Assembly (NCBI GenBank): GCA_965224065.1
Contig: CBDCYF010000005.1
Coordinates: forward strand, 2,790,001-2,854,000
Direction of reading: 5' to 3'
DNA length: 64,000 nucleotides
DNA from: JAOTZA01 sp965224065
GTDB lineage: Bacteria > Acidobacteriota > Thermoanaerobaculia > Multivoradales > JAHEKO01
Position numbers and translations under genes: made by a program. Within the stretch, counting starts at the first letter, position 1. The number at the start of each line of letters is the position of its first letter. Positions 50,978-59,109 of this stretch are shown one piece after another. A model generated the notes under the pieces. It saw only the letters and a program-made list of their open reading frames with translations, had not been told where the DNA came from and ran no database searches.

Positions 50978-51973
50978 ATGACTCTCTCGGCCATCGAATT
51001 GGCCGATGTCGAAGCGGCGCGTGGGCGGATTCAGAAGCTCTGTGTGGTTACACCGGCGCGTCGGTCGGTGGGCCTTTCCCGGCTCCTCGGGGCGCCGGTT
51101 TGGCTCAAGCTCGAATCGATGCAGCCGACCGGGGCCTTCAAACTTCGAGGCGCGGCGAACGCGATTTTGAGTCTGCCTCGGCCGGCTGCGCGGCGCGGCG
51201 TTATTGCGCAGTCCAGCGGCAACCACGGTCGGGCGGTCGCCTATGTGGCGTCGCAGCTCGGGATCCCCGCGGTTATCTGTTTGTCGCGTCGCACACCGGC
51301 GGAAAAAATCGAGGCCGTACGGGTGTTGGACGTCGAGGTCGTCGTAGAAGGAGACGATCAAATGGAGGCGATGGATGTAGCGCTGGCGTTGGCAAACGAG
51401 CGCGGGCTCACGGTGATCCCGCCTTTCGACGACCGGGAGGTCATCGCCGGTCAGGGCACAATCGGCCTCGAGCTGCTCGAGCAATGCCCCGCACTCACGA
51501 CGATCTTTGTGCCCGTAAGCGGCGGCGGTCTTGCGAGCGGGGTCGCAATGGCGCTGAAGTCTCTGCGGCCGGAGCTGCGGGTCATAGGTGTCAGTCAAGA
51601 GGACGGGGCGGCGATGTATGAGAGCCTCCGGGCCGGCCATCTGGTCGAGGTGAAGGAGGGGCCGAGCTGGGCCGATGCACTGGTTGGCGGGTTGCCGCCG
51701 GACAATCGCTGGACGTTTGCCATGTGTCGGGAATGGCTCGACGACATGCGGCTGGTCAGCGAGGACGAGATCGCTGCGGCAATGGTGTACGCCTTGCGCC
51801 AAGAGCGCCTCGTGCTCGAAGGGGCGGGAGCTGTTGGGCTCGCCTTGCTGCTGGCGAATCCGGAGCTCGAATGGGGAGAAGGAGTGGCCGTTGTGTGCAC
51901 GGGGGACAACATTGATATCGAGCGCTTGTTGACGTCGATGGATGACCGGCTGACCGAAGGAATCGTGTCGTGA
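50978..51973 (+). CDS. PLP-dependent threonine dehydratase-family enzyme (EutB/BhcB-like)
   Basis: 331 aa. PTGAFKLRGAANAI holds the PLP Lys, SSGNHGRAVAY binds the cofactor, and VPVSGGGLASGVA is the phosphate loop. The chain resembles EutB (hydroxyectoine-derived dehydratase) and BhcB (beta-hydroxyaspartate dehydratase) more than biosynthetic IlvA, which would carry an ACT domain. It overlaps the EutC/BhcD-like gene. The substrate is probably a beta-hydroxy amino acid; no aldolase (BhcC) is present, so a full beta-hydroxyaspartate cycle is not supported. Confidence 0.85.
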   Translation: MTLSAIELADVEAARGRIQKLCVVTPARRSVGLSRLLGAPVWLKLESMQPTGAFKLRGAANAILSLPRPAARRGVIAQSSGNHGRAVAYVASQLGIPAVICLSRRTPAEKIEAVRVLDVEVVVEGDDQMEAMDVALALANERGLTVIPPFDDREVIAGQGTIGLELLEQCPALTTIFVPVSGGGLASGVAMALKSLRPELRVIGVSQEDGAAMYESLRAGHLVEVKEGPSWADALVGGLPPDNRWTFAMCREWLDDMRLVSEDEIAAAMVYALRQERLVLEGAGAVGLALLLANPELEWGEGVAVVCTGDNIDIERLLTSMDDRLTEGIVS

Positions 51974-52932
51974 AACCAATTGTCGTGGGCGAGGAGGAAC
52001 TGAGGCGCCACGTCGGGTTGGACGTGGACACGTTGGCGGCCGTCGAAGATGCATTCACCTGGGCTTCGACCGGAAGAGTGGTGATGCCTCCGATCATGCA
52101 CGTCGACGTACCCGAAGGGCCGGGCGATGTTGACGTCAAAAGTGCTTGGGTCGCCGGGCTCGACAGCTTTGCGGTGAAGATCGCGTCGGGTTTCCCGTGC
52201 AACGCTGAGCGTGGATTGCCCACCGGGAGCGGCTTGATGGTGGTGCTGAGCGCCCGCACCGGATTTTGTGAGGCGGTCTTGTTGGATAACGGATACCTGA
52301 CCGATGTGCGCACCGCCCTGGCGGGGGCGGTCGCGGCGCGCCATCTCGCTCTGACCTCGGTCCACACCGTGGGCGTTATCGGAGTGGGGGTACAGGCGCG
52401 GCTGCAAATCGAAGCGTTGCGGTTGGTGAGGGATTTTGACCGCGTTCTCGTTTTCGGCCGCAACCGAGACCGGGTAGAGCTCTACAGAGAAGACATGGGG
52501 AAGCGGCTTGGGGTTGAAGTGCAAGCGTTGCCGAGTGTCGAGGATGTTGTGCGCGGTAGCCAGATCGTGGTCACGACGACTCCCGCACGCGAACCGCTTG
52601 TTCAGGCCGAGTGGCTCCATCCGGGGCTCCACATCACCGCGATGGGGTCTGACCTTTCCGGTAAACAGGAACTCGTGGCGGAAGTCTTGCGAAGCGCCGA
52701 TCTCCTGGTGTGTGATTCGAAAAAGCAAGCGGCTCGCGGTGGGGAGCTGCAACATCTGCCGGAATCGGAAGCCCAACGAGCTTTCGAGCTGGGAGAGATC
52801 ACCGGCGGCAAGCGCGAGGGTCGCGTGGATGAAAAGGCGATCTCGATCTGCGACCTTACGGGCATGGGGACTCAGGACACCGCGATCTCGCTCTTCGCGT
52901 TGAGGCGGCTCGCCACTACATCGCCCTGCTAG
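51970..52932 (+). CDS. Ornithine cyclodeaminase/mu-crystallin family enzyme (EutC/BhcD-like)
   Basis: 320 aa from GTG 51970, overlapping the dehydratase stop. DVKSAWVAGLDSFAVKIASG with the substrate Lys, LDNGYLTDVRTALAGAVAARHLA, and the Rossmann GVIGVGVQARLQ (NAD-binding) are clear. The pairing with an EutB-like enzyme and the pattern AMGSDLSGKQEL fit the EutC/BhcD branch: reduction of an imino acid to an amino acid, or the reverse. The exact substrate is unknown. Confidence 0.85.
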   Translation: MKPIVVGEEELRRHVGLDVDTLAAVEDAFTWASTGRVVMPPIMHVDVPEGPGDVDVKSAWVAGLDSFAVKIASGFPCNAERGLPTGSGLMVVLSARTGFCEAVLLDNGYLTDVRTALAGAVAARHLALTSVHTVGVIGVGVQARLQIEALRLVRDFDRVLVFGRNRDRVELYREDMGKRLGVEVQALPSVEDVVRGSQIVVTTTPAREPLVQAEWLHPGLHITAMGSDLSGKQELVAEVLRSADLLVCDSKKQAARGGELQHLPESEAQRAFELGEITGGKREGRVDEKAISICDLTGMGTQDTAISLFALRRLATTSPC

Positions 52933-53061
52933 TCAACAAGCCCATCGCCGGGCGAAAGCGACCAGCAGTTGCCGAACAACGGTCGACTCGGTGGATGTCT
53001 ACGGGATAGACTTCTGCTCAGTCATCGAAATATAGGCGATAACCAGATCGCAGGAGGGGTG

Positions 53062-53925
53062 ATGTTCGGAACACCACCGCGTTTTTGTCTTGTCGTGGCC
53101 GCCGCACTGCTCGCGGCGGGATGTGTGACCTTGGATGCCGGGAAGATCGCCCAGCGCTGTCGAGACACGAAGTCCGACGAGCTGCTTTGCGCCAACGCGA
53201 AGTTTGTCGTCGCCTCGCGCCCGCTGGCCCATGGCACGAACTTGGTCTGCAAGGGCGGTTTCCAGGATGGGCAATCCTGTCAAACAAACGCCGACTGCCG
53301 TGAGGAGGCCGTGTGCTGGCAGGGCCCGAACAACGGTCAGCACTGTTCGACTAATTTCGATTGCAATCCGAATTCACCGCAGTTGACTTCCCTTTGCCTC
53401 CACAACCCGACGCAGGTATGCAGCTCGGATAGCGATTGCCCGGGTGTCTGTGAGGACGACGGGGCGTCTTGCTCCAGCGATGAAGCGTGCGAGCCGTCGG
53501 CTTGTGACGGTGGCATCAACGATGGCGACCAGGGTTGCGATGGCCCGGAAGACTGTCCCGGCGAGTGCGAAGGCCCGATGGCAGGCACTCCGTGCATGAG
53601 TGACGGCGTCTGCGAGGTGTTTCTCTGTTCGGGGACGGCAGATCCTGCCGGCCAGGGAGCCATTCCGTGCACCGGCGGCATCGTTGGAGAGTGCGAGCCG
53701 GTGTGTAACGGCGGCGCCAATCACCACAATCCCTGTGCGGTGAACGCCGACTGTCCCGGTGGATTCTGTGTCACCGCCACACAGTGCATGGCCGAGGGAG
53801 AGTGCTCGGACATCGGAACGTGCGAACCGGGGAACGTCGATTGCGAAGGGCGGCTGTGCCTGCAGGACTGGGTGATCTGTATCGGGCGAGGATTCTGCGT
53901 CGCAGAGGACCATCTTCCTATCTGA
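53062..53925 (+). CDS. Cys-rich lipoprotein
   Basis: 287 aa from ATG 53062, preceded by AGGAGGGG. The lipobox LAAGC follows a classical signal. The mature part has over 30 Cys in short units such as CQTNADCREEAVC, CSSDSDCPG and CAVNADCPGGFC, a disulfide-knot-like pattern seen in surface proteins of myxobacteria and related groups. It would be anchored in the outer membrane. No enzyme motif. Function unknown. Confidence 0.75.
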   Translation: MFGTPPRFCLVVAAALLAAGCVTLDAGKIAQRCRDTKSDELLCANAKFVVASRPLAHGTNLVCKGGFQDGQSCQTNADCREEAVCWQGPNNGQHCSTNFDCNPNSPQLTSLCLHNPTQVCSSDSDCPGVCEDDGASCSSDEACEPSACDGGINDGDQGCDGPEDCPGECEGPMAGTPCMSDGVCEVFLCSGTADPAGQGAIPCTGGIVGECEPVCNGGANHHNPCAVNADCPGGFCVTATQCMAEGECSDIGTCEPGNVDCEGRLCLQDWVICIGRGFCVAEDHLPI

Positions 53926-54035
53926 TACAGCCCGAGAGACGCGGCCAACAGCAATGCTTGTCTCGGGTGCTGAGAGAACAGGACGAGTGTGCGATTCGGG
54001 CGAAGCGAGGGGCAGGCAACAGGGGTTGATGGAAC

Positions 54036-54064
54036 TTGACAAAGTGGCTCTGATCTATTCCAAT
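54036..54064 (+). promoter_or_regulatory. Candidate sigma-70 promoter
   Basis: TTGACA (54036-54041), 17-base spacer and TCCAAT (54059-54064), a four-of-six -10 match. It lies about 100 bases upstream of the aegerolysin-like gene start at 54161 and would drive that gene and the phosphoesterase. Confidence 0.35.
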
Positions 54065-54160
54065 TAGCCAGCGATCTCCATAGATCAATCAAGCTGAATA
54101 GCCCAGGCCCACAGTCGTTGGCGGCCTGAGGCAACTGCGGTTTCCGCCGAGGGAAGATAT

Positions 54161-54574
54161 TTGAGCACCAACGAAGACCGCCCGGAGCAATTGCCGTCGC
54201 TCGAGCATTTCAACTGCAACGTCATGGTCGTCAACAAGACACGATCCGTGATCCGCCTCAATGGCGAGCCCAAGAGTAAGCACGGAAAATACAAGCCGGC
54301 GCCACCGCACGAGATCGCGCCGGGCAGGGCCGGCTCCTTCGTGCTGAAACACACAAAAGGGTCGCTGCACGGAACGAAGGGAAGCTGCGGCTATATCTGC
54401 GCGGGCAGGAACGCACCGGCGCTGGTGGAGCTTTCGTATAGCTGCCCCTCCGGCGACGGTCTCAACGCCGCGGACGCCGTTGTCGAGGTGGGCCAGGGAG
54501 TGTCCGTCCAGATGATCCCCAACCCGCTGCCTCAGTCCGGACATCCGGTGAATGTTCAATTCAATATTGAGTGA
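54161..54574 (+). CDS. Small beta-sandwich protein, possibly aegerolysin-like
   Basis: 137 aa from TTG 54161 (GGGAAGA upstream). No signal peptide. The pattern NVMVVNKTRSVIRLNG, HGKYKPAPPHEIAPGRAG and a late ELSYSCP resembles aegerolysins, in which similar blocks form a lipid-binding beta-sandwich. Two Cys in GSCGYICAG could bind. The match is by spacing rather than by close identity. It precedes the phosphoesterase by 18 nt, so the two are probably one operon. Confidence 0.5.
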   Translation: MSTNEDRPEQLPSLEHFNCNVMVVNKTRSVIRLNGEPKSKHGKYKPAPPHEIAPGRAGSFVLKHTKGSLHGTKGSCGYICAGRNAPALVELSYSCPSGDGLNAADAVVEVGQGVSVQMIPNPLPQSGHPVNVQFNIE

Positions 54575-54592
54575 GACGATCGAGAGCTTTCG

Positions 54593-56119
54593 ATGCAAAA
54601 CGTCAAGGTCCCACCCTATGTGCGCTCGCGCAACCCCGCGGTTGCAACCTGGCAGTCGGCGGTCGAAGAGGTTGTCCGTGAACGGATCGAAAACGAGAAC
54701 CCGGAGGCGGGGCCGGGCGAGATAGGCCGGCTTGTGCATCAGCACCCGATGCTGTTGGGAACCAACTTCCACGTCGCGGAGCTCAACGGTGAGGGGCGCA
54801 GCTTGACGCCCGAAGCGGTCCGGCCGTACTTTCCGTCGCGCCGTCGGAAGCTCCGGTTCAGCCCCGTGGTCCACGCTTATCTGTCGCAGGAGCACCTCGC
54901 GCAAGCGCTCGCCGAGGCGGCTGGGGACGGGTCGGCGTCGGCAGTGCCCCCTGTGGAGTTTCCGGACAGCGACTACGCCTACGCGCAATGGGCCAAGTGC
55001 GCGGCGATCTGGGCGGCCGAGGGTAATCCGGACCCGAGTCCGTATGTGAATGTCGACGGCCATAGAGGGCCGACGAGCCCCTTCGGCCTGATCAGCATCC
55101 CCGAGGATTCGAGCCTTCTGGTGCTCGGTGACTTCGGGACCGGCCTCAACGATGCCACCACCTTGTTGATTGCCGCGCTCGAGCAGCTCCATCCGGACTT
55201 TATCGTCCACCTCGGCGACATCTATTACTCCGGAACCGAGGACCAGTGCAAGGCTTACGTGAGGGTCTTCGACCGGGCGTTCAGCGCCGCGGGGAAGAAA
55301 GTTCCGGTCTTCTCGATCCCCGGGAATCACGAGTACTACGCCGGCGGCTGGGGTTTCTTCAAGCACGTCATCGGGCCCTCCGGAATGAACCGGAGGAACG
55401 GCTTCGTGCAATATCAGCAGATGGCCAGTTTCTTCGGCCTGCGTACCGAGAAGGATTCCTGGCAACTGCTGGGGATGGACACGGGCTACAACTCAGTCCA
55501 CAACTTCAACATCGCCCATCCGACGCAGTTGAACGCCAGCTACGCGCCGTGGCTCGAATTTTCCGAAGCAGCCTGGCACCAGCACAAACTGGCCACGTTC
55601 GACGGTAGATCCATCCTGCTCTCCCACCATCAATTGTTTTCCGCGCACTCCGTCATCAACGACGGCAAGGGAGTGTGTTTTCAGACCGGCACGGACAAGA
55701 AGAAGCTGGCGTACCTCAACGGCAACCTCGAGTACGTGTTCCGGCCCTACCTGCCAAAGGTCGCCGCCTGGTTCTGGGGACACGAGCACAGCCTCGACAT
55801 CTTTGAAAAGGACCAGGCGGGCCTCCAGAAAGGGCGACTGATCGGGAACAGCGGGTATGAGGAGTGGCAGGGTGAGGATCCCTACAAGCCGTCCAGCTCA
55901 CCGTACCGCGAGGTGAGCCCCGCCGTAGAGCTGGGCGTCAGCAGCGTCCGCTGGGGCGCCAGCTTCAACTTCTTGAACCACGGCTTCGCCATGATCCGGC
56001 TCGAAGGCACCCATGCCTCCGTCGACTACTACCAGTACCCTGTCTTTGCGCCCGGAAAGGCCATCCCTTCGCGGGTTCCGCCGATCCGAAGTGTGAAGTT
56101 CAAGGACCAGTTGCCCTAG
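54593..56119 (+). CDS. Calcineurin-like metallophosphoesterase
   Basis: 508 aa. The binuclear metal motifs are in order: GDFGTG, HLGDIYYSG, IPGNHEYY, LLSHHQLF and FWGHEHSLD. The first about 160 residues are an N-terminal region of unknown fold. No signal peptide is seen, so it is likely cytosolic or non-classically exported. Linked to the aegerolysin-like gene. Substrate unknown; phospholipid or phosphodiester hydrolysis is an inference from the neighbour. Confidence 0.85.
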   Translation: MQNVKVPPYVRSRNPAVATWQSAVEEVVRERIENENPEAGPGEIGRLVHQHPMLLGTNFHVAELNGEGRSLTPEAVRPYFPSRRRKLRFSPVVHAYLSQEHLAQALAEAAGDGSASAVPPVEFPDSDYAYAQWAKCAAIWAAEGNPDPSPYVNVDGHRGPTSPFGLISIPEDSSLLVLGDFGTGLNDATTLLIAALEQLHPDFIVHLGDIYYSGTEDQCKAYVRVFDRAFSAAGKKVPVFSIPGNHEYYAGGWGFFKHVIGPSGMNRRNGFVQYQQMASFFGLRTEKDSWQLLGMDTGYNSVHNFNIAHPTQLNASYAPWLEFSEAAWHQHKLATFDGRSILLSHHQLFSAHSVINDGKGVCFQTGTDKKKLAYLNGNLEYVFRPYLPKVAAWFWGHEHSLDIFEKDQAGLQKGRLIGNSGYEEWQGEDPYKPSSSPYREVSPAVELGVSSVRWGASFNFLNHGFAMIRLEGTHASVDYYQYPVFAPGKAIPSRVPPIRSVKFKDQLP

Positions 56120-56153
56120 CCAAGCGGGTCTCGAGCGGGGGGGTGGCTTCTCG

Positions 56154-57884
56154 TCAATCCTCCGCCAGGCGCAGCCGGAAGGCGGCCATCTCCTGGCCGT
56201 TGCGAACCAGCAGGAGGTCGTCTGCCAGTACGGGGTGGTTCCAGGTCTTGCCTTCGATGGCCGGGTGCCGGGCGAGCTCCGTGAACCTCTCGGTGGATGC
56301 CTCGACAAGCGCCAGCTCGCCTTTTTCCGAGACGATGAGCAAGAGATCTTGATCGGCCAGCAGAATGAGTTGGCCGTGGCCGTAGCGTCCGCCTTTCCAT
56401 TTGCGCTCGCCGCTCTCGAGGTCGATGCAGGCGAGGATGCGCCCATCAAAGCCAAAGGCGTGGCCGTGGTGAACCACGAAGTCGTTGAAGTTGGGTTTTA
56501 GTCGATTGGAGGTCCAGCGCTCCTCTGCGACCCAGCCGCCGGAGCCACCCGAGACGCCGATACGACGCACCCCCTTGCCCTCACCGGCGCTGAGCAGGAC
56601 ATCGTTGTCACCGGTCAGGGCGGGCTGGACGATGGCGGCGCCCGGCCAAGGATGCTGCCAGAGGAGCCTGCCGTCGGCCGCCGCCACGCTGGTGGCTCCG
56701 ACGTCGCTCAACAGCAGGATCTGGGGAACTCCATCGATCGTCGCCGGATGCGGTGAGCTGTAGCTTGGGCCACCGTCGGGTCCGAGCCAGCGGGGCCCGC
56801 CGGTGGCTGAGTCGTAGGCGACAATCTGGCCCCCAGCGGCGACGATGACCAAGTCCTCGATCACCAGCGGCGAGCTCGCAAAACCCCAGATCGGGATCTT
56901 GGCGCCGGTGTCGGTCGCCAGGCTCCGCGACCACACTACGGCGCCGTCGGCGGCGTCCAACGCGTTCAGGATTCCGGTCGCGCCGAGGGCGTAGAGGACA
57001 CCGTCGCTCAGGGTCGGCGTGGCGCGCGGACCGGTGCCACCCATCGATTCGAAGAACCGGGCTTTGTCCCGATGGGTCCACACGGGCTCGCCGGTGGTCG
57101 TATCGTGGCAGGCGACGATTTCGTCATCGCCACGCTGTTCCTGGGTATAGAGGCGGTCGCGGTGGACGGCAAAGGACGACCAGCCCGGACCGATCGGCCG
57201 TCGCCACAGCTCGGCCGGCGGTGACCGAGACCAATCGGCGTCGATGCGAACCCCCGTGACGACGCCGTTGCGGTCGGGCCCGCGAAAACCGGGCCACTCG
57301 GCCCCGGTGGAGTCTGGTGCAGTCGCCGAGGATCGTGACGGGAGGGCGGGAGGGTCGTTGGCGGTATCGGCCAGAAGGCGCTCCTCGCCCGTCTTGGCCC
57401 AACGCCAGGCGAACTCGAACGTATGGTCGCCCCTGAGCCCCTCCATTCGGACGAGGGTCCAGAAGCCGGATGCGACCAGAACGGTCGCAACCAACGTTAC
57501 CCACCGACTGGCGGTGGAGAAGCGGCGGCCTGCCCACGCCCAAGCGACCAGGGCCAGAGCCAGGACCGGGACGCCGTAGCCCACAGCCCACATCAATCCC
57601 ATCGACGGATGGTTGAGGCGCCATGTCACGACCAGGGCGACGACGATCAAGAGAATCGCGCTCCAGCGCTCGGTCCAAGGCGTCCGGCTGAAGAACAACC
57701 ACCATATAAAGATCGCCAAGAAGGCAAGGAAACCGCCGAGAAACGCGATTCGAAAGCCTTCAAAGCCGGGCGACACGATGGGCACGCCAAAGCGGATCAA
57801 CAAGAGCAACACCGCGGCGATGGCACCGGGCCAAAGCCGAATCGGTCCACGTCGAATCGGCTCATGGGTCTGTTCGGTTCTCAT
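56154..57884 (-). CDS. Membrane protein with PQQ-type beta-propeller
   Basis: 576 aa from ATG 57884. Four to five N-terminal helices (about 20-150) precede an extracytoplasmic propeller made of PQQ-like blades: DGVLYALGATGILNALDAADG, GQIVAYDSATGG, GRILACIDLESGERKW. WPGFRGPDRNG at the propeller start is typical of PQQ-binding-like repeat proteins of Planctomycetes and Acidobacteria. Catalytic PQQ use is not shown. Convergent with the phosphoesterase, 34 nt between stops. Confidence 0.8.
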   Translation of the reverse strand: MRTEQTHEPIRRGPIRLWPGAIAAVLLLLIRFGVPIVSPGFEGFRIAFLGGFLAFLAIFIWWLFFSRTPWTERWSAILLIVVALVVTWRLNHPSMGLMWAVGYGVPVLALALVAWAWAGRRFSTASRWVTLVATVLVASGFWTLVRMEGLRGDHTFEFAWRWAKTGEERLLADTANDPPALPSRSSATAPDSTGAEWPGFRGPDRNGVVTGVRIDADWSRSPPAELWRRPIGPGWSSFAVHRDRLYTQEQRGDDEIVACHDTTTGEPVWTHRDKARFFESMGGTGPRATPTLSDGVLYALGATGILNALDAADGAVVWSRSLATDTGAKIPIWGFASSPLVIEDLVIVAAGGQIVAYDSATGGPRWLGPDGGPSYSSPHPATIDGVPQILLLSDVGATSVAAADGRLLWQHPWPGAAIVQPALTGDNDVLLSAGEGKGVRRIGVSGGSGGWVAEERWTSNRLKPNFNDFVVHHGHAFGFDGRILACIDLESGERKWKGGRYGHGQLILLADQDLLLIVSEKGELALVEASTERFTELARHPAIEGKTWNHPVLADDLLLVRNGQEMAAFRLRLAED

Positions 57885-57978
57885 CTTGGGCTTCCGGAGC
57901 CGATCACGATTGTGGCCGCAACGCGACCCGCGTATTCTTACGCCCCCAAGGCTCGCGTGTTTTTCGCGCAGACTCTTG

Positions 57979-58983
57979 ATGTCCTCGAAACCCTCCACCG
58001 GCACGACCCCCTCCCGAGGACTGCTGTTGGCCGCGACACTGTTGTTGTTTCTGGTCTGGAGCAGCAGTTTCATCGCGATGAGCTATCTGCTCGGGACGGA
58101 GCGGGAGGCGGCGCGGATGACCCCGCTCGGCTTGACGATTGCGCGTATGGGCACGGCCGCCCTGCCGATCGCTCTCTATCTCGGGGCGTGGCGGTTGAAA
58201 GAGTCGATCGCTTCGATACGCGACCATGTCGGCACGCTGTTGCTCTGCGGTCTTCTGGTCGTCCCCGGCTACAACTTGAGCCTCTACAGCGCGCAGGCGA
58301 GTGGGCTTCCGGCGCCAGTCGCCTCGGTCATCACCACACTGGTCCCCCTCGTCGTGGCCTTGCTGTCTTACTTTTTCTTGGGCGAGAGCGTCACGGCAAG
58401 AAAATGGGTGGGCATCGGCGTGGGGTTCGCCGGTGTGGTGGTGATCGCGCTCGCGCGCGGCGAGAGCGATTTTTCTTATTCGATGGTGGTCGCGACCGCG
58501 GTAGCCGCTCCGCTCTCCTGGTCGATCTACACGGTCGTTTCCAAACACATGCTGGAGTCCGGAGAAGCCAAACCGGTCTCTCCGTTGGTGTGGAGCTATG
58601 TGGCCATCCTGGCCGGGGTGTTGCTGATGGCGCCGCTGTTTCCCCGAGTCGCGGGGGAATTGGCGGCGCTCGACGGCACCGGTTGGCTAGCGGTTCTCTA
58701 TCTCGGCATTCCCTGCACCGTCCTGGGCTTTGCCCTCTGGACCTGGCTGCTGCAGCATCTGCCCGCTTCCACGGTCGGCCTGACCGTGTTCCTCAATCCG
58801 CCGCTGACGTTGTTCAGCAAGTCGATCCTCACCCTGGTTCTGCCACAGGTGTTTGTCTTCACGGTGGTGGGGCAGGAGCTGGTCGGCGGTCTGATCATCC
58901 TGGCCGGCCTGGTGATTGCCCTGTTAGGGGTCGGTGGCGCCGATGGCGCCGATGGCGCCGCCCGGCGTCGAGAGCCGGTCTGA
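57979..58983 (+). CDS. EamA/DMT-family transporter
   Basis: 334 aa with ten predicted helices in two EamA halves (VWSSSFIAMSYLL ... YFFLGESVTARKWVGIG; VAAPLSWSIYTVVSKHML ... AGLVIALLGVG). The drug/metabolite transporter superfamily exports amino acids, metabolites or drugs; substrate unknown. Three copies of a 9-base repeat at the 3' end give a DGADGADGA tail. Divergent from the PQQ-propeller gene, with 94 nt between starts. Confidence 0.85.
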   Translation: MSSKPSTGTTPSRGLLLAATLLLFLVWSSSFIAMSYLLGTEREAARMTPLGLTIARMGTAALPIALYLGAWRLKESIASIRDHVGTLLLCGLLVVPGYNLSLYSAQASGLPAPVASVITTLVPLVVALLSYFFLGESVTARKWVGIGVGFAGVVVIALARGESDFSYSMVVATAVAAPLSWSIYTVVSKHMLESGEAKPVSPLVWSYVAILAGVLLMAPLFPRVAGELAALDGTGWLAVLYLGIPCTVLGFALWTWLLQHLPASTVGLTVFLNPPLTLFSKSILTLVLPQVFVFTVVGQELVGGLIILAGLVIALLGVGGADGADGAARRREPV

Positions 58984-59109
58984 GACTCTCGCCGCATGGC
59001 AGAGTCATCGATTCGATGAGGACTTCGAGTCGGGCCGGGTCACGGCGGAGGCAGCGATGTTGAGACAGGCAGAGAGGGTAGAAGCAATCGACCGGGGCGA
59101 GCTCAGGAG

